From Planctomycetia bacterium (GTDB lineage Bacteria > Planctomycetota > Phycisphaerae > UBA1845 > UTPLA1): 64,000 nucleotides of DNA. The notes beneath the pieces are model-generated. The model worked only from the letters and a program-made list of their open reading frames with translations. It made no database searches and was not told the origin of the DNA. The DNA lies in assembly GCA_015200345.1 (NCBI GenBank), contig CP054187.1, forward strand, positions 3,813,393-3,877,392. Reading direction: 5' to 3'. Both the position numbers and the translations under genes were made by a program. Positions 42,886 to 52,029 of the stretch are shown one piece after another (within the stretch, counting starts at the first letter, position 1; each line of letters opens with the position of its first letter).

Positions 42886-43986
42886 ATGTCTAGTGCCATG
42901 CAACGCCGGGCGGCCCTCGTCGCTTGCCTGATCGGCCTCGGGATGGCTGCGGGATGCAAGGATCGTTCCAACGGCGTGCCGGCCAGCGCGCCGGCGGCGG
43001 AGCTGACGAACACGCGTGATCAACCTCCCCGTGTATCCGGCGCAGCGCCCGTTGAGCCGTCATCCGCCTCCGCGTCGCCGGATGCGGGCCGAAGCATCGG
43101 CGTGGACAATCAGGATGATCCGCGCGGACCGGACTGCCTCCCGAAATCGGGCAAGAACGGCCCCTGGATCAAGACCGAGCCGGTGCGCGTGTATGACCCC
43201 GGTGAGCTGTCGACCGCGTTGATCGCGGATGATACGGCGCGACTGGGTTATTTTCGGATCCGTTCGGTTGTTCGATGCGTGTACGAGTTGCCAGGCAGCG
43301 CAGCGGGAAGCCGACTGGCGCGGGTGATCATCATCAACGCGGAAACCCCGGATGACGCCTATGGCATCCTGACCTGCCGCGCGCCGGCGACGGAACAGTT
43401 TCGCATCGCCGGTGAGACGCGCGTCACAAGGCGGGATGGCATCGGCTTGCATGCGTGGCAGGGGACCGCCTATGTCAACGTTACCTGTGATCGATCCGAT
43501 TCCGAAACGACCGAGGAGTTGATCCGCCTGACCAACTTCATCACCGGGCGAATTCGTCGCGAAAGTCCGCCGCGCATGCTCGATGCGATGCCGCGCGACA
43601 ATTCGACTGTTTACTTTCGGTGGTTGCTGCGCAACCTGGCAAGCCTGCCGCCGGATGCATTCGAGCTGGCCGGCCGGCTGGACCCGCGCAAGTTGAGTGA
43701 AGTGCTGGGGCTTTCGCGTGAGACGCTGATGTGCGTCGGGGCTTATTCGGTTCGTGGCGGCGAACCGAACGTCGTGTGGATCGTGCAATACCCCAATGTC
43801 CGCGCGGCGCACGATGCCGCGGCGCGGTACAAGAAATACCTCGATGAGAACGCGAGCGACCCGCTGGCGATTTCCACCAATCTCCTCGCCCCGCAGGGCG
43901 TGTATCTCGCCGGCACCTGGACGGCGGAACTGGAATCGATGCAATACATGCTCCCGCGGATTCAACAATTGCTGCCGTCGCCATGA
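42886..43986 (+). CDS. Predicted lipoprotein, DUF6599-like
   Basis: A 366-residue protein with a lipoprotein signal (lipobox LGMAAGC, Cys24). After a Pro/Ala/Ser-rich linker comes a domain with GPWIKTEPVRVYDPGELSTALI, then VVRCVYELPG, DDAYGILTCRAP and WQGTAYVNVTCD. This pattern resembles the DUF6599-type domain found in lipoproteins of planctomycetes and other bacteria (recalled, not searched). Function unknown. Its promoter and SD are clear. It converges with the large nuclease-like gene across a perfect hairpin at 44046-44076. Confidence 0.7.
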   Translation: MSSAMQRRAALVACLIGLGMAAGCKDRSNGVPASAPAAELTNTRDQPPRVSGAAPVEPSSASASPDAGRSIGVDNQDDPRGPDCLPKSGKNGPWIKTEPVRVYDPGELSTALIADDTARLGYFRIRSVVRCVYELPGSAAGSRLARVIIINAETPDDAYGILTCRAPATEQFRIAGETRVTRRDGIGLHAWQGTAYVNVTCDRSDSETTEELIRLTNFITGRIRRESPPRMLDAMPRDNSTVYFRWLLRNLASLPPDAFELAGRLDPRKLSEVLGLSRETLMCVGAYSVRGGEPNVVWIVQYPNVRAAHDAAARYKKYLDENASDPLAISTNLLAPQGVYLAGTWTAELESMQYMLPRIQQLLPSP

Positions 43987-44045
43987 GTGCGGCGTTCCGT
44001 TGCGGCGGCTGGGATGTGTGGCGCCGTGATCCGCAGGAATGAGCA

Positions 44046-44076
44046 GGGCCTTGCATTCGCTTGGAATGCAAGGCCC
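44046..44076. terminator. Perfect 13-bp hairpin between converging genes
   Basis: GGGCCTTGCATTC (44046-44058) and GAATGCAAGGCCC (44064-44076) are exact complements around a 5-base loop. There is no T-run on either side, so it may act as a bidirectional terminator or be a REP-like repeat. Confidence 0.55.
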
Positions 44077-44113
44077 GTGCTACGCTTCCCTTCCCTCGAT
44101 ACTCAAGTGGGTC

Positions 44114-47100
44114 TTACGGCAACAGAATCTCCATCACGACCGGCAGGTGGTCCGAAGCGCCGTGCAGCGCGTCGGCGATCACCGCGCCTTCGGGTATCGT
44201 TGGCGGGTCGTTGATGTCGTTGTTGAAATGATTGCCGTCGTTGCCAAAGGCATGATATGACCCGGTGCGGTACGTCAACGCCACGCCGTCCAGCAACGCC
44301 TGCGAACAGAGAATGAAGTCAAACCGGTCATCCAGCCCGCCATTCGCCGCGCCGGCCGGTGCGCCCGAGTTGTTGTTGTGCGGTGACTGGGTGTGGATAT
44401 CCCGGAAGCTGCTGTTCGCGCTCCAGTTGCCGGGCCGATTGATCGGATCAAACACGCGGCCGTCGTTGTCGACTTGTGGGCCGATCAACTCCTGATAGGC
44501 CGTTTCCGTGCTCGTGTACAGATTCATGTCGCCCGCGATCATGAAGTTGCTGCCGGCCGGCAGGGCATTGGCGTGGGTGCGAATCAACTGCGCCGCCGTC
44601 GCGCGATCGTTCGCATCACCGGCGGTGTTCCCCGCCTTCAGGTGCGTCGAGTAGATATAGAACGACGATTCGGGACCGGAGAATCCGTTGATGGTCAGCC
44701 GCCAGCGATCGGTCTGCCGCGGACTGGTCGATACGATTGCGTGATCAGCCGGACCGGCAAAGGTCAGCCGGCTGGTGCGATAGTAGCAGGCGTTGTCCGA
44801 ATCAGGTCCGTTGGAGAAGGTGGCCATGTTGTAGCCGCCCGGTCCGCCGGCGCCGTTCAAGACCGTGTTCAGGAAGGTGTTAGCGGCCGAAGAGCCGTTT
44901 ACTTCCTGGCACACGATCAAATCAGGCAACACGGCATTGAGAATCGCCTGATACTGCGTGGTCCGATCGGACCCGCTGTAGTTCAGCAGGTTGTAGCTCA
45001 TGACCTTGATGGCCAGCGGCGGTGGCGCATCGCTGAAGCGCTTGCCCGACGGACAACTCTGACATGACCCGGATACAAGCGTTGCGTAAAAGATGCAATC
45101 GTTCCCGAGGCCGTCGTAGTTGACCCAGCGGAAGCGGACGCGGTCTCCCGGCGTGCCGCAGGTTTCGCTGTCGGGGCATTCGACGCAGATCAGTTCGCCT
45201 TCCAGCAATTGATTGGCACCCGGATTGGACGTGACGACACATGGCGAAATCCCCGCCTGGTTCAAATCCACCTGGTACTGGCAGAAGCCGGTCGGTGAAT
45301 CGGGGCAGTTGTTCGGCGGGTCGGCGTTGTCGCAGCGGGAGATGTCCTTCTGCGCCGCCGGCAGGCAGGACGTCCCCGCGCCGCCGTTGGCCAGAATCAA
45401 CTGGAGGAACCGGCGGATGTCCAGACCGTTCACCGCGCCGTCCAGATTGACGTCGGCACAGACGTTCGACTCCAGACCGAGGACCACATCAACAAACTCG
45501 TCGATGTCGTCCACGTCCACGCGCTGCGACTGGTCGACGTCACCGTAGCAGGTGAGGCAGGCGTTGCTGCAATCGTTCTCGTCGCCCGGCGTGTCGTTGC
45601 CGGTCGGCGGGAGATCGCCGGATCCGATGATCCAGTCGTTCAGCGCGCCGGCACAGCGAATGACGTGGAACGGTGCGCTGCCGAACGGCGTCGGGCCGAC
45701 CGTCGGACCGTAGTACCACTCGGTGCCGACCGGCGGATTGTTGACATCCTTCACGATGGCGATCGAGTCAAGCACGCGCGTCCACGGAGTGATATCGAGG
45801 ATGCCATCGTCATTCGTGTCGAGATCCTGGCCGCTCGTGCCCGTGAAGCCCTCGACGAGCATGTGCGTGACGTTGTCGTCGTTCTCGAAGCTGACGGCCG
45901 CAGACACGAGATCGGGCGTGCCGATCGTCAGCGTATTGCGTGCGCACAGGAACACGCCATCGGCCGGGGTAATCGCACCGCTCAACGGCACGATGGTTTC
46001 AATCACGCCGCTGCCGGCCGCCGCGGCGCCGTCTCCGAGAACGATGTAGCTCAACGATCCAAGCGGGACGTTCGCCGGCCCCTTGATCTCGAAGTACTCG
46101 TCGTTGTCCACGCCGTCCTGGTCAACGCGGATTTCGTTGATGACCATGCCGTCGGCCGTCGGACAGGTGACGTTGGCACACACCGTGGCCGCACCCTGGA
46201 AAACGCCGCCGATGCCGGCGCACAACGTCGCAGTCAGATTGTCATTGCAGGTGCCACCACCGAGACAGCATGCGCCGACCTCCCCGCACATCGGCGCGGT
46301 GTCGAGGTCGGACAGGATGCGGGGGAGCAGTTGATAGTTGCTGTCAAACGGTGCGGTCGTATCACTCTGGCTGAAGACGCCGGTGATCGTGACCGGACCG
46401 GACGGAATGGTCATGCCCTCGAAGTCCAGTTGATTGCTGGAAATTCGTACGGTGGCAAAACCCAAGCCGTCGGTCACCACGTAGTTGCTCGACGCCGTGC
46501 CGCCGACAAACGTGCCGCCGGCATCCAGGAAGGTCACGCAGGAAAGCGTGACGATTTCGCTTTCCAGGCCCTCGGCGGAGGCGCTTTGATCCTGGAAGTC
46601 GCTTGTCGTCACACTGACTGGTGCCGTCGTGCCCACGAAACTTCCGAGCGTGATTCGCTTCAGCGGAAGCGAGCCATCAACCACCTCAAGGAGTCCGTTA
46701 AACTGGTCCGTCACTCCCTGCAGGTCGATCTGCGTCCCTTCCGCCGCCGCGGCAAGGAGCGGGTCGATGATTTCATTCGCACCAAAGACGGTGAGTCCGC
46801 TTCGGCCGCCGGGGCCGGAAGCGTCCTCGATCTGGAACGACTTAACCGTCCCAGACTGAATCAGGTCGGTTGTGGAAGAGATGACGACGTTGCAAAGCTT
46901 GACGCGTGAGCCGACCGGCAGGGCGCGCGCCTGGGCGATGGTCATACATTCGCCACAGGCCGGGACCGGCGCGGGCGTGCAGGTCGTGCCTGCGCCCTGG
47001 AACACGCCGCCCTGGCCCTGGCAGGTCAAAGGATCGAGCAATGTGCAGTCGTTGCCGTTGCAGCACGCGCCGGTACAGATCGACCCGTCGCCGCAAACGC

Positions 47101-48562
47101 TGCCAACGCCTTTGAAGATACCGCCCAGTTCGTTGATACAGACGTTGCGTTCCTGGATGTCGCAGAAACCACCCTGGCAGCACGCGCCGGTGATGGCGTT
47201 CGCCACACCGGGCGTATCGACGCCGGTCGCAGGGTCGAAGATGCCAATGTTCCACGGCAACCCGCCATTCGGCAGGCGATAGACGTGTCCGGGTACGAAT
47301 GTGCCGTCGGGTCCGACGACCTGGCTGGGATCGGTGAAGTAGTACCATTCCTGGTCACCAGTTGGAGCTGGTGGATGAATGCTCTCAATGACACAGACGC
47401 GATCGACTTCGGTGGTCCACGGTGTCACATCAAGTACGCCGTCATTGTTCGTATCGAGGTCATTTCCGCTGGCCCCCGTAAATCCGGCGACGAGCATGAA
47501 AGTCAAATTATCGCTGTTCTCAATCATGTCTTGAGTGACACCAATGTTCAGATCGGCGGGTGCGCCAAACGTGTCATTGTCGCCGGCGATCAGGAAATAC
47601 CCGTCAGCCGGAATCGTCTGGCCGGCAAGGTTGATAACGCGCTCAATCACGCCGCTGCCACCGCCTCCACTATCGCCGATGATGAAAAGCGTCAGACCGT
47701 TGAGGCTTGTGCCGGGGACACCGGTCAGCTCGATGTATTCGTTGGTATCCGTGCCGGGCATGTCGATGCGAATCTCGTTGATCTTCACGCCGGGGAACGA
47801 GACGGGGCAGAGACCCGGAGTGCAGGTCGAGCCGAGGCCGACAAAGACCGCGCCGCTGATGGCGGCGCACTGGGCTGGCGTCACTTCGGTGCAGTTGCTG
47901 CCGTCGCAGCAGGCACCGGTAGTCGGCGGGCAGCTCGGGGCCGCGCCGGGCGACGGCGTGGTCAGTGCGTAGGAGGTCGTGTTTCGCAGGCCGCCCGCGC
48001 CGTTGGGGCAGCGGTGCATCGAGACAACCGTAGCGTTACCGCTGCCCGCCTCGTTGACCTGCGGCTGGCCGGCGTTCAGCAGGACAAGCAATTCCACGTC
48101 ATCCGGTTGATTGGCGCCGTACACCAGCGCATCAACCAGATTTGTCGTTGTCACGGCCGTGCCGTTCGGGAAATCGGAGCCGTTGGCCTGATAGAGCGCG
48201 ACCGCATCCGCGCCGTTTTGAAGCGTATTGTCGTTGAAGATGATCGATGGGGTCGGCGTCACGCCGGCGTTGCCGATCAGGAAATAACCCTGTGCGTTCG
48301 TTTGGAATCCGTCGAGGTCGAACGCGGCGTAGGAGGTGTCACTCGATCCGTTGTAGAACACCACCACCAGGCCGTTCAGCGAGGTGTTGCCCACGCCGCC
48401 GTCGTACAGTTCGACGAACTCGGCGGCATCCGTCCCTTGCTGATCTGCGTCCACTTCATTGATACGAATCTGCTGCGCCTGAACCGGCGAGGCGACGATA
48501 CACATGCAGGCGACCAACGCCAATCCTGCCAGAACGATCTTTCCCAGTCCTCGAGTCAACAT
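44114..48562 (-). CDS. Secreted lamin-tail-like / endonuclease-exonuclease-phosphatase mosaic protein
   Basis: A 1482-residue exported protein. Order by reading: signal peptide (1-29), a lamin-tail-like beta domain (about 30-210, RINEVDADQQGTDAAEFVEL), a Cys-rich repeat (TGACCDGSNCTEV), a second lamin-tail-like domain (about 256-455), two more Cys repeats, an OB-fold-like stretch (about 546-750), a fourth Cys repeat, a third lamin-tail-like domain (about 800-995), a dockerin-like EF-hand pair (about 1002-1060, GDVDQSQRVDVDDIDEFVD), and an endonuclease/exonuclease/phosphatase domain (about 1182-1482). The last contains IKVMSYNLLNY, ICQEVNG, AGDMNLY and GASDHLPVVME, the catalytic Asp/His set. 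It may degrade extracellular DNA or phosphoesters. Lone converging neighbour. Confidence 0.82.
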   Translation of the reverse strand: MLTRGLGKIVLAGLALVACMCIVASPVQAQQIRINEVDADQQGTDAAEFVELYDGGVGNTSLNGLVVVFYNGSSDTSYAAFDLDGFQTNAQGYFLIGNAGVTPTPSIIFNDNTLQNGADAVALYQANGSDFPNGTAVTTTNLVDALVYGANQPDDVELLVLLNAGQPQVNEAGSGNATVVSMHRCPNGAGGLRNTTSYALTTPSPGAAPSCPPTTGACCDGSNCTEVTPAQCAAISGAVFVGLGSTCTPGLCPVSFPGVKINEIRIDMPGTDTNEYIELTGVPGTSLNGLTLFIIGDSGGGGSGVIERVINLAGQTIPADGYFLIAGDNDTFGAPADLNIGVTQDMIENSDNLTFMLVAGFTGASGNDLDTNNDGVLDVTPWTTEVDRVCVIESIHPPAPTGDQEWYYFTDPSQVVGPDGTFVPGHVYRLPNGGLPWNIGIFDPATGVDTPGVANAITGACCQGGFCDIQERNVCINELGGIFKGVGSVCGDGSICTGACCNGNDCTLLDPLTCQGQGGVFQGAGTTCTPAPVPACGECMTIAQARALPVGSRVKLCNVVISSTTDLIQSGTVKSFQIEDASGPGGRSGLTVFGANEIIDPLLAAAAEGTQIDLQGVTDQFNGLLEVVDGSLPLKRITLGSFVGTTAPVSVTTSDFQDQSASAEGLESEIVTLSCVTFLDAGGTFVGGTASSNYVVTDGLGFATVRISSNQLDFEGMTIPSGPVTITGVFSQSDTTAPFDSNYQLLPRILSDLDTAPMCGEVGACCLGGGTCNDNLTATLCAGIGGVFQGAATVCANVTCPTADGMVINEIRVDQDGVDNDEYFEIKGPANVPLGSLSYIVLGDGAAAAGSGVIETIVPLSGAITPADGVFLCARNTLTIGTPDLVSAAVSFENDDNVTHMLVEGFTGTSGQDLDTNDDGILDITPWTRVLDSIAIVKDVNNPPVGTEWYYGPTVGPTPFGSAPFHVIRCAGALNDWIIGSGDLPPTGNDTPGDENDCSNACLTCYGDVDQSQRVDVDDIDEFVDVVLGLESNVCADVNLDGAVNGLDIRRFLQLILANGGAGTSCLPAAQKDISRCDNADPPNNCPDSPTGFCQYQVDLNQAGISPCVVTSNPGANQLLEGELICVECPDSETCGTPGDRVRFRWVNYDGLGNDCIFYATLVSGSCQSCPSGKRFSDAPPPLAIKVMSYNLLNYSGSDRTTQYQAILNAVLPDLIVCQEVNGSSAANTFLNTVLNGAGGPGGYNMATFSNGPDSDNACYYRTSRLTFAGPADHAIVSTSPRQTDRWRLTINGFSGPESSFYIYSTHLKAGNTAGDANDRATAAQLIRTHANALPAGSNFMIAGDMNLYTSTETAYQELIGPQVDNDGRVFDPINRPGNWSANSSFRDIHTQSPHNNNSGAPAGAANGGLDDRFDFILCSQALLDGVALTYRTGSYHAFGNDGNHFNNDINDPPTIPEGAVIADALHGASDHLPVVMEILLP

Positions 48563-49208
48563 TCCCTTGTCTCCTGGTGTTTAGATGGCCGCGTCGCGAC
48601 GGACCGGCACGCACTTTTCCCCATTCTTCTCGCTTGATCGACAAGACCGCGCGGTTATCGCGTGCGGCCGTTGCTTTTGCTCCCGCGAACTCTAGTCCAC
48701 CCCGGTCAGGATTCCACGAGCGCCCGGTTCAGTTCGCGCTAAATCGTTCGCAGTCGAACCGGCGCGTTCTCCAGTCAGCCTAGGCACTCGCCAAAGGCGG
48801 CTGCGGCGCGTTGAACCTTCATCCACTCCACAGGGCCGTAAACAGGGTCGGCGAATAGCGGGGTCCGCTTTCCCTGACATGCCCACGAATACGCTCCAGT
48901 TTACCACAAACCATATGGCCGAAGATACCAAAACAGCTGGAAATAGCGGCAAATGTTGGTGTGTATCAACCCATTCATAATCAAAGACTTACGGATGCTC
49001 AAGCCGCCTCTAGAACTGGTTTCAAAACTCCTCTCCCCCTTGGGGGAGAGGTTGGGCGAGGGGGAAAAGTGGTTCATACGAATTGATTCACCCTCACCCC
49101 AACCCTCTCCCTGGAAGGGAGAGGGAGTTTTGAAACAGCTTGTAACAACGTTTCACAGGCTGTCCGGCGCGGGTTGATGCCGATTTTTTCGGGCCTACAG
49201 TGAAGACC
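48563..49208. other. 646-base intergenic stretch with inverted repeat
   Basis: Between the divergent nuclease-like gene and the RNase HII-like gene. It holds the inverted repeat at 49013-49143, and otherwise no gene or RNA I can support. The promoters of both genes must lie here but are not clear by eye. Confidence 0.45.
49013..49143. repeat. Imperfect inverted repeat with mini-palindromic arms
   Basis: A left arm (49013-49064) has a Gly-free run TTTCAAAACTCC followed by TCTCCCCC/GGGGGAGAGG, and a right arm (49090-49143) carries CCTCTCCC/GGGAGAGG and then GTTTTGAAAC. Each arm is a palindrome and the arms are inverted copies of about 50 bases each. This is the look of a small non-coding mobile (MITE- or REP-like) element or of the ubiquitous CTCTCCC...GGGAGAG intergenic repeat. 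Confidence 0.7.
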
Positions 49209-50180
49209 ATGCGCGAACGCATCATCCTCGCAGGGATCGACGAAGCGGGATACGGACCACTCCTGGGTCCGCTGATCGTTTCGGCGGTGGTCTTTGAATG
49301 CCCGGCCGATTGGGCGGACCGGTCGTTGTGGGACGTCTTGAAGGCAAGTGTCTGCGCTGCGCCGCGGGATCGCAAACGACGAATACCCGTTTGCGACAGC
49401 AAAAAGCTGCACAAACCCGGCGAAGGCGTGGCGAGGCTGGAGCGCACGGCACTGGCAGCGATCGGCGCGGGCGGCATGCTGCCGGGTAGAATCTCTGAAT
49501 TACTGGAATTGCTGTCGCCCGGCGCGGCGCAGGCCGTGCGAGCCGAGCCGTGTTACCGCGATCTGGACGTATCGGTGCCGCTGGCCTGCGACGGCGGCGC
49601 GATCGCCGTGGCTTCGGCGACGATGCGGCGCGATCTTGCCGCGCACGATGCACGACTTGCTCAAATCTTTTGCGAAATCGTGCCCGAGGGTCGCTTCAAC
49701 GAGCTGGTCGGCCACACTCACAACAAAGCAGCCGTCCTGCTGGGACTGACGTTCCGCCTGATCGACCGCATCGCACGGGCATACCCGAATCAGCCGCTGG
49801 TGATTCAGGCGGATCGCCAGGGCGGACGAACCACCTATGGCCGGCCGCTGATGCGTTCATTTGAGGATCGGCGGTTGAAGATCGACGCCGAAGAAGACCG
49901 GTACAGTTGTTACGAGCTGATTGACAGCCGGACCCGCTGGCGGATCAGTTTTGATACCGGCGGGGAGTCGAAGCGACTGCCGATCGCACTGGCGAGCATC
50001 GTGAGCAAGTACGTGCGCGAGGCGTTGATGCACTGTTTCAACGCCTTCTGGTCGCGGGAGGCGCCGGGGGTGAAGCCGACGGCGGGCTATTATACAGACG
50101 GAAGTCGCTTTATGCTGGAGATCGCGCCGCACCTGAATCGGCTGGGCATTTCGCCGCAGCGGCTCATGCGGCAGCGTTGA
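49209..50180 (+). CDS. RNase HII-like protein with GYG motif and large insertion
   Basis: A 323-residue protein that reads as a diverged RNase HII. It opens LAGIDEAGYGPLLGPLIVSA (D11, E12), then CDSKKL (D63), LVIQADRQGG (D202) and LPIALASIVSKYVRE (about 257-271), matching the catalytic Asp/Glu set and the DSKKL and ASIxxK motifs of RnhB. Two features are odd: residue 15 is Tyr where RNase HII has the conserved basic residue of GRG (GYG here), and about 110 residues are inserted between the second and third catalytic Asp. It may not cleave RNA:DNA hybrids. ATG 49209 is chosen over GTG 49200. A Mpo1-like gene follows. Confidence 0.7.
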   Translation: MRERIILAGIDEAGYGPLLGPLIVSAVVFECPADWADRSLWDVLKASVCAAPRDRKRRIPVCDSKKLHKPGEGVARLERTALAAIGAGGMLPGRISELLELLSPGAAQAVRAEPCYRDLDVSVPLACDGGAIAVASATMRRDLAAHDARLAQIFCEIVPEGRFNELVGHTHNKAAVLLGLTFRLIDRIARAYPNQPLVIQADRQGGRTTYGRPLMRSFEDRRLKIDAEEDRYSCYELIDSRTRWRISFDTGGESKRLPIALASIVSKYVREALMHCFNAFWSREAPGVKPTAGYYTDGSRFMLEIAPHLNRLGISPQRLMRQR

Positions 50181-50189
50181 GGTGGACCG

Positions 50190-50480
50190 ATGCCACGATG
50201 GCTCACCAATTGGCTGGAGCGGCACCAGAATCGAACGTCGTTCTGGCTGCACATGATCGGGATCCCCATGACGATCGCGTGCGTGCCGCTGGCCCTGGTG
50301 CAGCTTTCGCGCGATCAATGGGACTTGTGGTGGCGGCCGGTGGCGCTGCTGGCGGGGGGGTATCTGTTGCAATGGGTCGGGCACGTGATCGAGGGCAACG
50401 ACATGGGGGAAGTGATTCTGATCAAAAAGTGGATGGGTCGGCCCTACGTGGCGGTTTCGCCGAGGTACAAGAAGCCATAG
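50190..50480 (+). CDS. Mpo1-like (DUF962 family) small membrane protein
   Basis: A 96-residue protein with two hydrophobic stretches. The DUF962/Mpo1 pattern is visible: ERHQNRTSFWLHMIGIPMT and GYLLQWVGHVIEGND, where the histidines at fixed spacing are the iron ligands in the yeast enzyme Mpo1, an Fe(II)-dependent dioxygenase in fatty-acid alpha-oxidation. The role in this bacterium is unknown. It is 9 bases after the RNase HII-like gene and read in the same direction; truD converges 39 bases away. Confidence 0.75.
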   Translation: MPRWLTNWLERHQNRTSFWLHMIGIPMTIACVPLALVQLSRDQWDLWWRPVALLAGGYLLQWVGHVIEGNDMGEVILIKKWMGRPYVAVSPRYKKP

Positions 50481-50519
50481 CGAATGGCGATTCGCGCATG
50501 GCGGGAATTCGATGCGCGT

Positions 50520-51791
50520 TCACTCCTCTTCATCCAGCGCTTCGGTCAACTCGCCCTTGCATAGTTCGCGCAGCAGCATGGTCGCGTAACAGCCCGAGGG
50601 CAACGCGAAACGCAGCTCAACGAAGGGGCCGTGCTCATCGCCGCCGGTTTCAATCGTGAGATCCTCGGGCCGAAATCGCAGCGGACGCCGCGCGCCGTGA
50701 AAACTCATTCGACGCAGTTTGCGAAAATCATCGAGCGTCACGCCGCCGGATTCGAAGACCGCCGCCTCCAGTTCACCGATCGCACCGCCTGCGGTCGTCA
50801 TGCGCGGGGCGAAGATCGGTCCGCTCGGTGAAATTTCGAACGCGGCCGCGCGCGAGGCCTCCGCCGCAGCGTCGGTCACGAGGAACACCGCGCCGTTGTC
50901 GTGCTTGTAGGCGAGATCGCCGTCGCGGACGCGATCAATCTCGCCGATGCGCTGCGAAAGAACTCGATTGAACAAGTAGGACTGAAACGCGTTGACGAAG
51001 AACTTCTTGAGCCGGTCGTCCAGGGCATGGGCCGCGCGGTGATGCTTGCCTCCGGACTTCGCCATGGCTCGGCACATTCGCGCGTTCGTGGAGAATCCAA
51101 AGGGCCACGCCTTCGCCGCCGCATCGTACTTGCCGGTCTGATAGAGCTGCCGCGCCTTGAGCACCGGTCCCGTGTCCAGCGGGCCGGGCGTGCCAAGTAT
51201 CAGATCGACGAGAGTCTTCGGATCATTCTTGAGGATGGCGCGGCCCATTTCCCAACTGTCGCCGCGCAGGCCGAATCGCTGCTGGCCGAAGTAATTGGGC
51301 GTGCCGCGCCGATGCAGAAGGTCGCAGATTGCGCGCAGGTCACCAATGCGCTCCGGCGGCACATCGCGCAATTTGATTCGAAAACGATTGCCGCGCAGGT
51401 GCCCGATCTTGAGTTTGTTGGTGTGGCGGCTGACGCGCAGGATGCGAATGCGCGGGATGCGCAGCGCCTCGATCCTCGCCGGGTCGATGTGTTCGAGGCT
51501 AAGCGTCTGCACGCTGACGGCCCGCGCGTCCTTCAAACCCGCCAGACCGATCTCCCGCGAGTTGACCCCCAGCGACCGCGCGATGTCCTGCACGGCCCGC
51601 ATGGTCGAAAGCCCGGACTTTTCAATCGTGAAATAACAATGGTCTCCGTGGCCGCAGGGTTCGTACGCCGGGATTTCTTCCACGACGAAGTCTTCGTAGC
51701 GCCGCTTGATCGACGCGGGGATCGGCGCGAACTCGGCGGTCAGGTAGACCATCATTTCGCTGACATCCGGCGCCGTGCGAAGGCTCGTCAT
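50520..51791 (-). CDS. truD: tRNA pseudouridine(13) synthase TruD
   Basis: A 423-residue pseudouridine synthase. KRRYEDFVVEEIPAYEPCG, the catalytic LAGLKDARAV (Asp88), RVSRHTNKLKIGHLRGN, GTPNYFGQQRFGLRGD and the C-terminal half with FFVNAFQSYLFNRVLS match TruD, which modifies U13 in tRNA-Glu in E. coli. The start may be ATG 51791 or the in-frame Met codons 12-13 residues later; the N-terminal residues are not conserved and do not decide it. Monocistronic, converging with the Mpo1-like gene and divergent from rnc. Confidence 0.93.
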   Translation of the reverse strand: MTSLRTAPDVSEMMVYLTAEFAPIPASIKRRYEDFVVEEIPAYEPCGHGDHCYFTIEKSGLSTMRAVQDIARSLGVNSREIGLAGLKDARAVSVQTLSLEHIDPARIEALRIPRIRILRVSRHTNKLKIGHLRGNRFRIKLRDVPPERIGDLRAICDLLHRRGTPNYFGQQRFGLRGDSWEMGRAILKNDPKTLVDLILGTPGPLDTGPVLKARQLYQTGKYDAAAKAWPFGFSTNARMCRAMAKSGGKHHRAAHALDDRLKKFFVNAFQSYLFNRVLSQRIGEIDRVRDGDLAYKHDNGAVFLVTDAAAEASRAAAFEISPSGPIFAPRMTTAGGAIGELEAAVFESGGVTLDDFRKLRRMSFHGARRPLRFRPEDLTIETGGDEHGPFVELRFALPSGCYATMLLRELCKGELTEALDEEE

Positions 51792-52029
51792 GCAACAACT
51801 CTCATGCAGGAAAGGACCGCTAACTCGTGCGACCGGAACGATTTCACTTGGTCGAAGCGACTCTGAAGGTTGACCTGTACCCGGCCCGATAGTATATTGA
51901 AATCGGCCGACATGGGGTGAAACGCTGTCGTAGCAGCAGCCCCGGCCGGTCGGGCTTATGACGAAAACCGCCTTCTCGCGCGGCGATTTTCGCCATCGGC
52001 CTGACGATGTCCCGTTTCAGGTCGTTCTC

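Noticed and set aside
45665..46909. Open frames antisense to the large secreted nuclease-like gene
   Set aside because: They overlap the clear minus-strand gene, are Arg-rich and show no domain.
49013..49143. Inverted repeat as a rho-independent terminator
   Set aside because: The arms are about 50 bases each, separated by 25 bases and without a T-run, so a mobile or REP-like repeat fits better.
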